A DNA stretch of 64,000 nucleotides from Diphasiastrum complanatum (GCA_029204225.1 CM055104.1:26763253-26827252); one strand, 5' to 3'. Positions 32,836 through 43,662 are shown, numbered from the stretch's first letter. Made by a program: numbers and translations. Notes: generated by a model from the sequence alone, not told the origin.

Positions 32836-33704
32836 TGTTGGAATTCATGCTCAAGCCCAATTCCATTAGGTAATGAGCATCTTGTAAAACCTTGTTTATA
32901 CCTATCCTTGAAAAACACAAAAAGAAAAAAGGCTCAAAAAATTTTATAGCAAAAACTCGACTCGCATTTTTCAGAATTTTCCAATATTGTATCAACTAAA
33001 AAAATACAAGATTTTTCGATATCCAAAAGTCAGAATTCTCTGATACTGTATCGACTCAAAAAATTTGAGATTATTCGATATCCAAAAGTTAGATTTTTTC
33101 AATACCGTATCGACCCAAAAAATCTGTAATTCTTTTGAGACCCAAAAAATCAGAATTTTTCGATACGGATCGACTCGAAAAATTCGTAATTTTTCAAGTC
33201 ATTGTAATTTTTTAGTCAATGTATATTTATCGAGTCTTTGAATATTCTCGAGTCTTTGTAAATTTTCGATACTGTCAGGAATATGTCTCGCATTGCGATG
33301 CTGACAGTCCACCTACTTTTGTACATACATTCACTATAAAATGATGCTACCTACTGTAGGATGGATGTAGTTAATTAAGTAGATTAATGTCAGTTTTCAA
33401 TGTACTAATCATCTGACTTCCAATCATAAAGGAAGATCTACGTTGGAGGTAACACACTGATCAGGTTATTATCCTATAGTGTTGTAAATAGTCAAGTTTA
33501 GTTTTTTGAGTTTCAAGTTATCATCAACAAACTCAAGTGAAGTCATTTTTGCACCTACTGATTTGCGCGAGCTTCAAGCTCTTGTACTCACGTTTTTGAC
33601 AATTATCAAAGTGCAAATTTTTGCCTACGTTGTTGTTCTATTGCACATTTGACAGTTGATTTCATCTTGAATGCATTACTGGTAACTGTTGCACTTCCGT
33701 ACCA
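32836..33704 (+). mobile_element. 3' LTR, element I (869 bp)
   Basis: The purine tract AAGGGGGAG (32827-32835) is followed by TGTTGGAATTC; the LTR ends TTCCGTACCA. TATAAAA lies at 33335-33341. U3 holds repeated phrases around TTTTCGATATCCAAAAGTC. Confidence 0.75.
32990..33200 (+). repeat. U3 repeat of about 60 bp in LTR I
   Basis: The phrase TTCGATATCCAAAAGTCAG, then a GATACTGTATCGACTC stretch and AAAAAATT, recurs about three times with changes. The same phrases are in LTR copies 1 and 2 (28920-29060, 29690-29830). Confidence 0.55.
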
Positions 33705-33878
33705 TCGGCCACCTGCTCCACTTTCGCCTTTGTACTCATGTTTTTGACAATTATCAAAGTGCAAATTTTTTCCTACATTGTTTTTCTATTGCACATTTGA
33801 CATTCAATTTCATCTTGAATGCATTGCTGGTAACTGTTGCACTTATAATTCATGGACCACCTGCACATCTCAATTTCT
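33583..33878 (+). repeat. Two tandem copies of the LTR I end (148-bp step)
   Basis: TGTACTCACGTTTTTGACAA at 33583 recurs at 33731 (TGTACTCATG...), and the match continues through GGTAACTGTTGCACTT. The second copy lies beyond the LTR end, so the duplication spans the LTR edge and about 25 flanking bases. Confidence 0.65.
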
Positions 33879-34114
33879 CTTATTTTCGACACTTCAGACA
33901 TTTCAGTAGTGGATACAATCAAGGATAAGATTCCTTCCGTATATTGGGAAAAGGTATTCTTTATGTACAAATGTGGGGTGGACAAAAGGCCAAATGAAAT
34001 AAGAGAAGCAATATTTACATATGTATATGTATATTAGGGTTTAGTAAAAGGGTTTTCAGCTCAAAGGAGATTCTGATTTTTCAACTTCGTGAAGTATTGG
34101 GAATAATTTATTTC

Positions 34115-34570
34115 TCAGTCTGCGTATAGTGTCCATAGATCATGATAAGTAAAGAATTCAGCAGAAGAAGGAAAAAACTTTAGTTTTATTTCATGAATAG
34201 TAAAGAGATCCACGAAATTTATTGTAGTTATGTGCTCATTCAGAGTAGGTATAATATTGTTTGCAATTTTCCTAATATATTCTAGAATGCACATGGATAA
34301 ACATCTAGTTACTATATGTACAAATTCTACACAAACATTAAATTGGTTTTGTACAATTGCTAGGGCTAATATTCCTCTCTGGTGAATTAATAATTTAGCC
34401 CATAGGCGAAAGAAATTTGAGTAAGTCCAAGGACTTACCCAATGTTCCTTGGTATAACCAAGAAGTTGAGGCATAAAAAGGTAATCTAATTTCCATTGAA
34501 GTTCAACGCTATACAGGGGGGAGGTAGAAAGGTGGCTAGATCCTACTAAAATTTCTGAAATATAGATCAA
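34115..34570 (-). other. Unknown 151-codon open frame
   Basis: I do not recognise the translation (starts MIYISEILVGSSHL). It has no retroelement motif. In DNA this AT-rich an open frame of this length may be chance, but it lies in a stretch (33880-35690) free of recognisable transposon parts, next to a coiled-coil relic on the same strand. Confidence 0.2.
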
Positions 34571-34599
34571 ACCAAGGCATATGTTACATTTATGCTATG

Positions 34600-35657
34600 A
34601 TTGCACTATCACTTGATTTGTCGGCACTTGTCGGTGCTTCTTTTGGCTTCAGCAAAAGATAATTCTTTTGCAGCTTCGGCAATCTGTGTAGTGACTTCAA
34701 CATCAGTCTAAGTAGACTGATCTTGCTTTGCCAAGGAAACAATAAGTGGTTCTGTCTTTTTTTGGCACAAAAATTTTTGTTGTCTAGATGGACTCGTCTT
34801 CTTTTGTCACGAAGAAGAGCTCAGTCTGAATGCCTTTATCTTCAGTCTAAACCGGTTCTTCTTCAATGATCATCAATTGTCTTGAGTTCGAATTGAACTT
34901 GGCCTCTTCTAACTCTTCCTTCAGCTTTTCATATTCCCTCATCAAAGAATGGAGATTCTAAAATTGAAAGGAATTAATAATGTTCTGCTGGACATTCTTC
35001 GAAGGAGTTGTATCAATCTTATATTTGCCATGGGAAACACAAGCTTCCAATGTTGATCAGACGCTGATCCTCCATAGTGTCATCTCTTCTGTTTGCTTCA
35101 TGTAGGTGGCATTCTCTGACTTTAAAATTTTGACTGAACTCTGCATCGGCCGGACAGTGAGCTTGAGCTCGTTGTACTTGGCTTTGACTTTGTCTTTTTC
35201 AGCTATAACATCTTTCAATTGTTCTTGTAGGACTTTACTAGACATCTGGAGGGAACTGTGTGTCTCTCTACTACTGCAACAGACCTTGGAGTGTTTGAAC
35301 TTGTTGTTTAAGCAGCATGTTCTCATTTTTGAACTAGTTCAATCGGTCCTGTATTTCTTCCAATGCTTCTAGAGTAGCATCGAATTTGCCTTTGGCTTCC
35401 TCTAGGGCTGTATCTTTCTTTGTCAACTCAATATGAGCTTCTTCAAGTTCTTTGCTCTTCTTTTATAGCTTAGTATTAACTTTAATCAGCTTTTGATCTT
35501 TTTGTGCTACCTCAGGTCGAGCTGCTATGAACTTCGTGCTCAACTTCCTTGAAACTTTTTCTAGTGTGACTATGTGGCAAATGGAATCCTGAGCATCCGA
35601 CAATAATGGGCCGAAGACTTGCTTTAACACATCTGTTGAAATTGAAAAATAATCCAT
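34600..35657 (-). pseudogene. Coiled-coil protein relic, unknown family
   Basis: From ATG 35657 the minus strand gives MDYFSISTDVLKQVFGPLL, then long heptad-rich stretches such as KKSKELEEAHIELTKKDTAL and ALEEIQDRL, FKNENMLLKQQVQTLQ, and after a frame break VLQEQLKDVIAEKDKVKAK and VKILKSENATYMKQTEE. There are stops at 35463, near 35345 and near 35270, and decay below 35057. I cannot name the family; coiled-coil composition alone is weak evidence. Confidence 0.35.
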
Positions 35658-35698
35658 CTTGACTTTAGGCTTGCTTCAAACATTGTACTATGCAAGTA

Positions 35699-36756
35699 TG
35701 TTGTTTCATAATTGCAAATGCCAAGTTTGGCCTAGATAGAACTCGAGCTATATGGATTTGTCATATCTAGTTTGATGATTACAACTTGCATATAGATTTT
35801 AGACTTAGAAATAGCAAAAGTATGCTTGTAGAAACTCGTGGCATGTCACATGCATAATTTTAAAGTGATCCATAGTGACATGCAAAGCATGCACAAAGTG
35901 GAATGGACACATGCATGATGATTTGTACAATTCTAGTTAGAACTTGGACACTTGGTAAAAGTAGGTAGAGATACATGCATGAGATGTGACAAATGTCACA
36001 TAGACTCTAGTTTTCACTTTAGATGTCATTGAAAGGTGGATGGATGTGGTTCTACCTCGAGCTACCTCAAACTCCATAAATATGTGTAGCCATTCTCATA
36101 TTTTATGAATAGTGTAAATTGTGTACACAAGTGGGTCCCACACATGTGAGGCCATGATGCCACATGGGAAACCCATACTAATGTAGGTTAGGTCAAGTCA
36201 AGAGAGTTGATCATGTCTATTTGGTGGTCATCCCTACTTTATAGGACCTACACCTAAGTTTAAGGTGAAAATTTGACCAACTAGCTACCTACCAAGCATA
36301 ACTCTAGGAAATAGACTAGGGTTTCATTTTAGGTCAAGGAGAGTGAGTTAACTTTCTTATTACATGCTGGAAATCCACCTAACTTCAAGAAGGAAGTCGA
36401 ATTTGCTATGTATTCCCTCTCTCCGTAGTGAGAAGATAGAAAATTTTTGGAGCTCATTGGCAATCTCAAGCTAGTTCACTATGTACATTGAGTTTTTGTG
36501 ATCCAAATGAAACCAAATCAATTTCTACTTGTTTATCAGGTTGAAGGCCGTACTACATCCTGTAGTACACACGTGTGGGCTCGGATTTCAATGTTTATCA
36601 ATGCTTTTGATTGTTAATGCTTGTTCTTTGTCAAATTGCCAATCTAGATGAACTTTTTTGTGTCTAGTTTTTTGATAGATTGTTAAGCAAGCATCCAATC
36701 ACTCCTGTGGATCTTTTGTAGATCCATTTATGGTCCTAAAGTATAGTACTTTCACA
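35699..36756 (+). mobile_element. 5' LTR, non-autonomous element T
   Basis: The 3' end TACTTTCACA sits on the PBS. From 36107 to 36630 it matches 37561-38078 closely. The start is less sure: TGTTGTTTCATAATTG at 35699 parallels the 3' LTR start TGTAAAGAATTGCC at 37510, and 35860-36100 also resembles LTR L in reverse. CACACGTGTG lies at 36568-36577, about 184 bases from the end, just after the inverted repeat TACTACATCCTGTAGTA. Confidence 0.65.
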
Positions 36757-36768
36757 TGGTATCAGAGC
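36757..36768 (+). promoter_or_regulatory. Primer binding site, element T
   Basis: TGGTATCAGAGC directly after the LTR end. Confidence 0.85.
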
Positions 36769-37509
36769 CAAGTACAAGAGCATAAGCCATTGATCTAATG
36801 CAAATCCATTTTTAGCAAGTTTTGGTGCTAAAAACTAGCATTGAGAGGGCAAGCTAGAATCTTGATTTTGGTGAGGAGATTTGATCCCAAACTTGGTAGG
36901 GGTCCAAATCCATACTATCCACATGTGTGGGCACCTCTGAACCTTCATTTAATGCATGGTATTCAGTTGATCCAAAAAAATTCAATTTGTGAGCTGTTGG
37001 TGTAATTTTTGGTGGAGATCCTAGGATAATCTACCAAGATCATTTTCCATTGATTAGATTTGAATTTGTTTCTTGGAATCTAATTAATCTAGGCTGAGTT
37101 CAAGTCCTATTAAGGTTAAAAACAGGTCTTGAAAGTACACCAAGAAGGAAAAAAGAGATTAAGTCATTTTTTTGTCCAAAAATAGCCAAAATTGGCAAGA
37201 TTTGATTGTAAGTAGATTTCACATCATCTAATCTTCATTCCAACTTTGTGAGGGAGTGCTAGAACTGAGATTATAAGTTCATTTGTTGGATTAGAAATCT
37301 AATTTGAGTGAAAAACTACAAGAGAGAGACCTTAGTGAGTTTCTAGAGACAATCAAATCCATTTCTTGTGAAAGATCCTTGATGGACATCATTCTCTATT
37401 GGAGTCTCAAAAGTTCCTTCTTTGTAGCTGGATTTTTTAGACACTTCTAAAAGCTTTCATTGATCTATCAAGAGAGTTGTAAATAGATCAAGCTAAATTC
37501 GAGGAGGAG
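36769..37509 (+). mobile_element. Non-coding interior of element T
   Basis: About 740 bases lie between the PBS and a purine tract GAGGAGGAG (37501-37509). No ORF and no gag or pol motif. CACATGTGTG, the decayed palindrome, lies at 36920-36929, about 168 bases past the LTR. LTR, PBS, short non-coding middle, PPT and LTR is the layout of TRIM or LARD elements, which depend on proteins from others. Confidence 0.65.
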
Positions 37510-38078
37510 TGTAAAGAATTGCCAAAAATTGGCAAATCTAGCTTGATCAAAAACCATGTAGAATAGTGTAAATTGTGTACACAAGTGGGTCCCACACATG
37601 TGAGGCCATGATGCCACATGGGAAACCCATACTAATGTAGGTTAGGTCAAGTCAAGAGAGTTGGTCATGTCTATTTGGTGGTCATCCCTACTTTATAGGA
37701 CCTACACCTAAGTTTAAGGTGAAAATTTGACCAACTAGCTACCTACCAAGCATAACACTAGGAAATAGACTAGGGTTTCATTTTAGGTCAAGAAGAGTGA
37801 GTTAACTTCCTTATTACATATTGGAAATCCACCTAACTTCAAGAAGGAATCGAATTTGCTATGTATTCCCTCTCTCCATAGTGAGAAGATAGAAAATTTT
37901 TGGAGCTCATTGGCAATCTCAAGCTAGTTCACTATGTACATTGAGTTTTTGTGATCCAAATGAAACCAAATCAATTTCTACTTGTTTCTCAAGTTGAAGG
38001 CCGTACTACAGCCTGTAGTACACACGTGTGGGCTCGGATTTCAATGTTTATCAATCTTTTGATTGTTAATGCTTGTTG
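37510..38078 (+). mobile_element. 3' LTR, element T (truncated)
   Basis: It starts TG after the purine tract, lacks about 400 bases present in the 5' copy, and then matches it to 38078, where the leader of gypsy R begins. CACACGTGTG lies at 38021-38030 next to TACTACAGCCTGTAGTA, a perfect inverted repeat with 7-base arms. Confidence 0.7.
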
Positions 38079-38934
38079 TTCCAGATCTTCATACTAACTC
38101 TTGCAGGCTTCATCTCTGATCTAATTTGACATTCTGAATCGATTGAGAGGGTCTGCAAGAGTTCTTATTGGAAGGATTTGCTGGATCTTCACTTTTTAGT
38201 GATTTTTTAACACTTAAATTCAATTTTCTTCTCGTTGAAATCAAACTAACTCTCACAAGCTCTTCTGTGTCCTGGTCTCACTGAGATGGAACTTCAGAAT
38301 CCTCTGCGAGAGTTCTTGACGATTGCATCTGAAAATCTCACTATCTGCGAGGGTTCACTGGTACTTTTCCACCTTTTTTTCACTGGGAACTCTCGCACAG
38401 ACACTTAATCATTAAACTAACTCTCACAAGCTTCTCTGTGTCTTGGTCTCATTAAGATGGAACTTCAGAGGGCTTTGCGAGAGTTCTTATGACGATTTGA
38501 ATTTTTTTGGATTTTTTCAAGGGTTTTTTTAATTTTTTATGATTTTTCTTTGATTTTTACAATCTACTTGGAACTAACTCTCGCAGGCTTCTATGCATGT
38601 CTAGGACAGTACCCTGGAGCTGCTGCCAGTCATGCAAGGGTTAATTCCCACTGATTCTAGAGATATAAAAATCTGATGAGTTTTTTGGCTCTTTTTCCCT
38701 CCAAACTACAGATTGATGTGTTTTTTGAGTTTTTTGGATGATTGGTTTGGGTTTCAAGCCCTTAGAGGTTGTTCAGGGCCTCCTCTACCCTCTCACACCT
38801 CCTCCGCTAGCTGTGAACAGTCCAAACACAAAAAAATACAGGAAACTAACTCTAAACTCCCAAAAATCTACCTAAACTATTCCAAAAAACAAGAAAATAG
38901 CTAAAATGCAACTAAACTAGTTAGTGGAAACCTA
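38079..38934 (-). other. Untranslated leader, gypsy R
   Basis: It lies inside the PBS of the minus-strand R element and has no credible ORF. Most of it is a degenerate tandem repeat. It ends at element T. Confidence 0.5.
38085..38660 (-). repeat. Four degenerate units of about 160 bp in leader R
   Basis: ACTAACTCTCACAAGCTT-like starts occur near 38093, 38252, 38419 and 38575. Two of them continue alike through GTCTTGGTCTCA, GATGGAACTTCAGA and GCGAGAGTTCTT. Confidence 0.6.
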
Positions 38935-38952
38935 TCCCCAGCAACGGCGCCA
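38935..38952 (-). promoter_or_regulatory. Primer binding site, tRNA-Asp type, gypsy R
   Basis: The minus strand reads TGGCGCCGTTGCTGGGGA, one base from the complement of the plant tRNA-Asp 3' end. It lies one base inside the LTR. Confidence 0.8.
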
Positions 38953-38953
38953 C

Positions 38954-39692
38954 TGTGGAGTCGAAGATCTTTTGTAGTATAGCCCTTCCGCCTGTCCACA
39001 AAGGTTAGATCACTGGATAGGTGCCTAACTATGCATAGATGCTACTTTTAGTTAATTTCCTACTTTCTCCCTTAACTCTACTCACCACTATACTACTCCT
39101 CTTTAACTCTACTCCTCTACACTAACATTCATCATAGTTTTGGTTGAAGGGAAGGGATGGAGAAGAAGAGATTGAGAAGAGAAGAGAAAGAGAGAGAAAG
39201 AGAGTGAGGGTGGAGGTTAGCTCAAATGCTCCTTATGCTTGCTAATGGAAAAACATTCACTATGGCAAAAAATAAACACGGAAATAGAAAGCAATAGAAA
39301 ACACAACCAAGAGCAATAGCAAGTTGTGAATAGAAAATGAGGATGCTTCTCTTCCAAAAATGGTAGAGTTTACTCCTTCTCATTAAGCATGCAATTAGTG
39401 TACAAATGGTGCCTTTTTATAAAATGGGGAAGGCCCTTGCCCCTCAATCTTATTGGCTAATATTCTAAATGATTCTATCCATTCATCTTGAACCCAACTT
39501 GATCCAAGGGTCCACAAAAAGTACATTAGAAATCACAAGATTCATGTGAGTCCCAATTTGGACCCAACTCTAAAAAGTGATCTCTAAGTTTAAAAATGAC
39601 ATTGGGCCTCTAGTTTTATTTTAATTACAAGGCCCAAGTCAAGTTTATTTTATTTACAACTTCAATTGCGTGCTCACTGGGCCATGGGCAGT
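38954..39692 (-). mobile_element. 5' LTR, gypsy R (start missing)
   Basis: On the minus strand it ends GACTCCACA beside the PBS. It matches 23529-23910 and 1820-2396. The first 95 or so bases are absent where it meets copia G. The last 45 bases hold two blocks identical in order to the 5' half of tRNA-Asp (38972-38982 and 38986-38996). Confidence 0.75.
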
Positions 39693-39693
39693 G

Positions 39694-40516
39694 TAGTATC
39701 ATCAACATATAAAACTAAGATAATGATCTTTCCATCATTACATTTGTAGTACAATGATGGTTCATAAGAACTTACAATAGATCCAATGGAAATAAGATAG
39801 GAATGCAACCTAGAGTACCATGCTCTTGTTGCTTGCTTGAGTCCATAAAGACTCTTCTTCAAGAGACACACCTTGTCTTCTTCTCCGTCTTTGATGAAGC
39901 CCTCGGGTTGGCACATGTAGATTTCCTCTTCCAAGAATCCATTTAAGAAAGCATTTGTCACATCAAGTTGGAAGAGCTCCCATTTGAAAGAAGTTGCAAG
40001 ACATATGATTAATCTAATGGTCACAAGCTTTGCAACAGGTGCAAAGGTTTCATCATAATCTATGCCTTTGACTTGCAAAAAACCTTTCGCTACAAGTCTA
40101 GCTTTCTACTTATGAATGGAACCATCTTGATTATATTTCAATCTATATATTCATTTACAAGTAAGAGGCTTCTTTCCATAAGGTAAATCAACAAGTTTCC
40201 AAGTTTGATTTTCCATTAATGCATCAAACTCTACTTGCATAGCTTTCCTCCAATATTGAGACTTATTTGCTTCCTCAAATCTAGTTGGTTCTTCAAGCAT
40301 AGTAGTCAAGAAAGTATAAGAGTTGAGTAGTTGAGAATTTTCCCTTTGCTCCCCTTTGTCACTATAAGTGAGCCTTGATGGCTCAATCCTTGTCCTTGTT
40401 GATCTTCTTGGCACCCTTGGACTTGGAGTAGGTTCCACTTGGTCTTCATCTTCATGAAGCTCCTCCTCGGCCATAGCATGATCTTTGACAAGTTGAGTGT
40501 TGCTGGAAGTCACCTT
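39694..40516 (-). pseudogene. Copia reverse transcriptase, element G
   Basis: Two frames give RRSTRTRIEPSRLTYSDKG, YWRKAMQVEFDALMENQTW, then QVKGIDYDETFAPVAKLVTI, DVTNAFLNGFLEEEIYM, SLYGLKQATRAWY and LVLYVDDTT. It stops right after YVDD at the gypsy R LTR; RNase H is lost. A stop (TAG/TAA) separates the two frames near 40110-40150. Confidence 0.8.
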
Positions 40517-41401
40517 TCCTTTGGATTGGAGAGATTCATCAAAAAGTACATCTCTACTAGCAACACCTTTTTTTGTAATAGGATCATATATCCTATAAGC
40601 TTTCTTACTTTCACTACAACCAACAAAGATTCCTTTGAAAGAAGTGGCATCTTCTTTTTTCCTTGCTTCTAAAGGAATACGTACATAACAAGTACATCCA
40701 AAAACTTTCGAATCACTTAGATTTGGCTTTTGCCAAACAATACTTCATAAGTTGTAAGTCCTTTAATGGCACTATTAGTCATTCTATTACAAAGAAAGTT
40801 TGCACATAAAATAGCTTCTCCCCAAAATGAAATAGGAAGAGATGCATCTAATCTCATAGCTTTAGCACACTCACATAGTGTCCTAGTCTTTCTCTCAGCT
40901 ACTCCATTTTGTTGTGGAGTATATGTACAAGTAAACTCTCTCTTTATGCCATTAGTTTCACAAAACTCTTTCATCCTATTGGAGATGTACTCCCCTCCAT
41001 TATCACTTCTTAATACTTTCAAGCTAGTATTAAGTTGCTTTTTTTGAACTTTACAAAGGACTCAAAAACTTCACTTTTCTTAGACGAGAGATAAACCCAA
41101 GAGTATCCTGATTTATCATCAATAAAAGTGACATACATAAGAGCTCCACCATTTGATTCATACGAAAATGAATGAACATCCGAGTGTATAAGGTCAAGAG
41201 GAGAGTTAGATCTTATCAAAGATCTCTTGAAAGGAAGCTTATGACATTTGGAGAGTCCACAAGCTTCACAAAGCTTGCCACAATTAGATGTGGTTTTGGG
41301 AAGTCCTCTTGCTAGCTCCTTTGTCACCATGGTCTCCATAGCTTTGTAGTTAGGATGGCCTAACCTTTTGTGCCATAATTCCACTTGAGTAAGCTCCTCC
41401 C
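40517..41401 (-). pseudogene. Copia integrase, element G
   Basis: Reading the frames 41019-41507 and 40717-41022: REELTQVELWHKRLGHPN, the Cys pair CEACGLSKCHK, the catalytic FIDDKSGYSW, RSDNGGEYISNRM, PQQNGVAERKTRTLCECAKA and FWGEAILCANFLCNR. All three acids of the core can be placed. A frame break lies near 41020 and another near 40715. The solo LTR interrupts it at its N-terminal edge. Confidence 0.8.
41397..41401 (+). repeat. Target-site duplication CTCCC, left
   Basis: CTCCC borders the solo LTR on its left and recurs at 42235-42239 on its right, the 5-bp duplication that copia integrase leaves. Confidence 0.8.
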
Positions 41402-42234
41402 TGTGAAAAATGCAAAAATAAGCTTCGTAGAGGCCAAAAATATTGTATATAGATAAACACACATGTGTGGAGCCTGTTCCCACGTGTGAAAATAGTGTAC
41501 TTGTCATGTACCATAATCATATAGGTTGTACATATGATTTAATTCAAGTTCTAATGGCTAAAAAGGCCAAAAACTAGTGTTCTAGACATATGACACATGG
41601 CATCAATCTATTGCTTGCATGAGCCACATCCTTTGGTTAGGTGTCACATCCCATGTGTAGAGGACAGCTCACATGTGTGGAATAAGCTAAAGTAGACGAA
41701 TTTTGACTTCTAGAAGATTTTCAAGTAGATCTCCATATAGAAGGAAAATGGACCAAAAGTGCTCAAAATAGAAGGTTTTGTCCAAGTGTCAGTTTTGCAT
41801 GATGAATCATCATATGACAAAGCACCTTCACACATGTGGGATCAAAGGGATGATCAGTACCACGAGCTCCCACTTATTGTATATATAGAGCCACATTTGG
41901 CCATAATCAGTGTGAGACACCAATCTTGGTTTTGGAAGCAATTTTGAGTGATTCTCTCCATTTGTCTACATTTGTTTTGATTGTTTTGAGGTTCTATCAA
42001 TGTGTACTTGATTTTCAGGTTAGAGTCCGTACCCTGACAGGGTTTCACACGTGTGAAACTAGCAAGTACATTTACCTTCAATAAATGATTGTTCTTGTTT
42101 GGATTTTATGTCTAGAATTGATCTAGATTGATCTTAATCTTATGTAGATTGATAGATCAAGTAAATCTAACATCCAATCCTTCTTGAGGATCAGATTAGG
42201 ATCCACTCTTGGTCCTTTTTGTACTTTTTCCACA
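41402..42234 (+). mobile_element. Solo LTR, G family (833 bp)
   Basis: It runs from TGTGAAAAATGC to TTTTTCCACA between two CTCCC copies. It splits element G exactly between protease end (NMARE) and pre-integrase (ELTQVELW). TATATATA lies at 41880-41887. CACACGTGTG at 42046-42055 is 184 bases from the end and about 135 past the likely start of transcription. It resembles the LTR of element G itself, in the opposite orientation. One crossover between its LTRs would have left it. Confidence 0.9.
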
Positions 42235-42239
42235 CTCCC
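42235..42239 (+). repeat. Target-site duplication CTCCC, right
   Basis: Right copy of the 5-bp duplication around the solo LTR. Confidence 0.8.
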
Positions 42240-43520
42240 TTGCCATGTTCACACTTCCAACCATCACATTAGCATCCAATTTGAATAACCTACCTTGCTT
42301 GAAACCACTAGCAATACATTTTTCATCTTTCAAGATGAACATGCTCCATGCTTGAAATGTACATCTAATCCATTGTCCATAAGTTGTTCTAAACTCAACA
42401 AGTTCTTTGTAATTGAAGGTACATAAAGAACATTGTCTAGATCCACTTTTTTAGATGATCCTAGACATAAAGGAATGGATCCAACACCTACAATCTCACA
42501 TTCTTGATCACTTGCAGTGAAGATAAATCTCTTAGAACTATTGTAAGAAAGTAGATTAGAAAAGTAGTCTTTCTGGTGAGTCATGTGAGAGCTTGCCCCA
42601 CTATCTATCCACCAAGTGTCTTGATTACATGTTTTTGGTGAGGATACCATCAAAGATAGATTGCCTTCTTCCTCCTCCTCAAGCACAAGATTGCCTTGAT
42701 TGTCCTTCTCTTGGGCATTCTTCTTCTAGCACTTGGATGCAAAATGTCCCTTTTTTTCACAAAAGAAACATTTTAGCTTCTTCTTGTCCTTCTTGCTCTT
42801 GCCTTTGGAACTTGATGCTCCATCTTTGTTTTCCTTCTCCATGTCTTGAGTCTTCTTGGATGGAAACTTTTCTTCTTGCCTTTCAAAGAAAAGTTAGCTT
42901 TTTCATCACCATCATTCAAAGATAAGGAACTCATCCTACTTTTGATATGAAGCATTCTACTCTCCTCACTAACAAGCACACTTTGAAGTTTTTCAATACT
43001 AGGAATTGAACCTTGAATAGCAAAGGTTTGAACAAGATTGGAATAATCATCTCTTGATCCATTCAAAATGATTTGAACTGATTCATCATATTTGATTTTA
43101 TCATCTATAGTCGACAACTCCTTATTCAAAGATTTGATCCTAAAGACATAATTTTGGGAACTTTCACTACTTTCTTTCATGCTTTAAAGGATTTGATTCC
43201 TAAGCATGAGTATCCTTGAAGTGTTCTTGGATCCATAAATGGCTTTTAATGAATCCATGCCTCTTTGGATGTGGTACAAGATGAGATTTCTTTCAAAAGT
43301 TCATTACTTACATTCATTTTTATGCAATGTAATGCAACTCTACATCTCTTTTTGTACTTAACCAACTCAACTCCTCCTTGAGGTTCTACTTCCACCTCAA
43401 GTACTATGTCATAAAGACATGAAGTACAAGCAAAGACTCCATTCGAACTATCCAAGTAGCATAATTAGTAGATGTAAGTCTTTCACTAGCTTCAAGCAAA
43501 AAACCACCCATTGATGCCAT
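42240..43520 (-). pseudogene. Copia gag and protease, element G
   Basis: Gag starts at ATG 43520 (MASMGGFLLEASERLTSTNY). Frame shifts near 43440 and 43250 and a stop after the zinc knuckle (CFFCEKKGHFASKC, second knuckle Gly changed to Glu) break it. Protease reads WWIDSGASSHMT, then VGVGSIPLCLGSSKKVDLDN and YVPSITKNLLSLEQLM. At 42240 it meets the solo LTR after FKLDANVMVGSVNMARE. Confidence 0.8.
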
Positions 43521-43650
43521 TTCTGAATGTGAAAAAGCACTAGAAACTCTTATGGTTTCTCTAAGAAATCTGAACCTAAAGTCTTCTAGAAATTTAGAAA
43601 GCTTTGATTTGGATTAACCCTATCAATTTCAACAAAACCTCTTGTACTAG
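43521..43650 (-). other. Short untranslated leader, element G
   Basis: Only 130 bases separate gag from the PBS, much shorter than in A, B, D or Q. It lacks the palindrome. Confidence 0.6.
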
Positions 43651-43662
43651 GCTCTAATACCA
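43651..43662 (-). promoter_or_regulatory. Primer binding site, element G (one mismatch)
   Basis: The minus strand reads TGGTATTAGAGC, a C to T change from the usual site. Confidence 0.8.

Noticed and set aside
39175-39215. GA-rich tract as a polypurine tract
   Set aside because: It lies inside the R LTR on the strand opposite to the element, not before a TG start.
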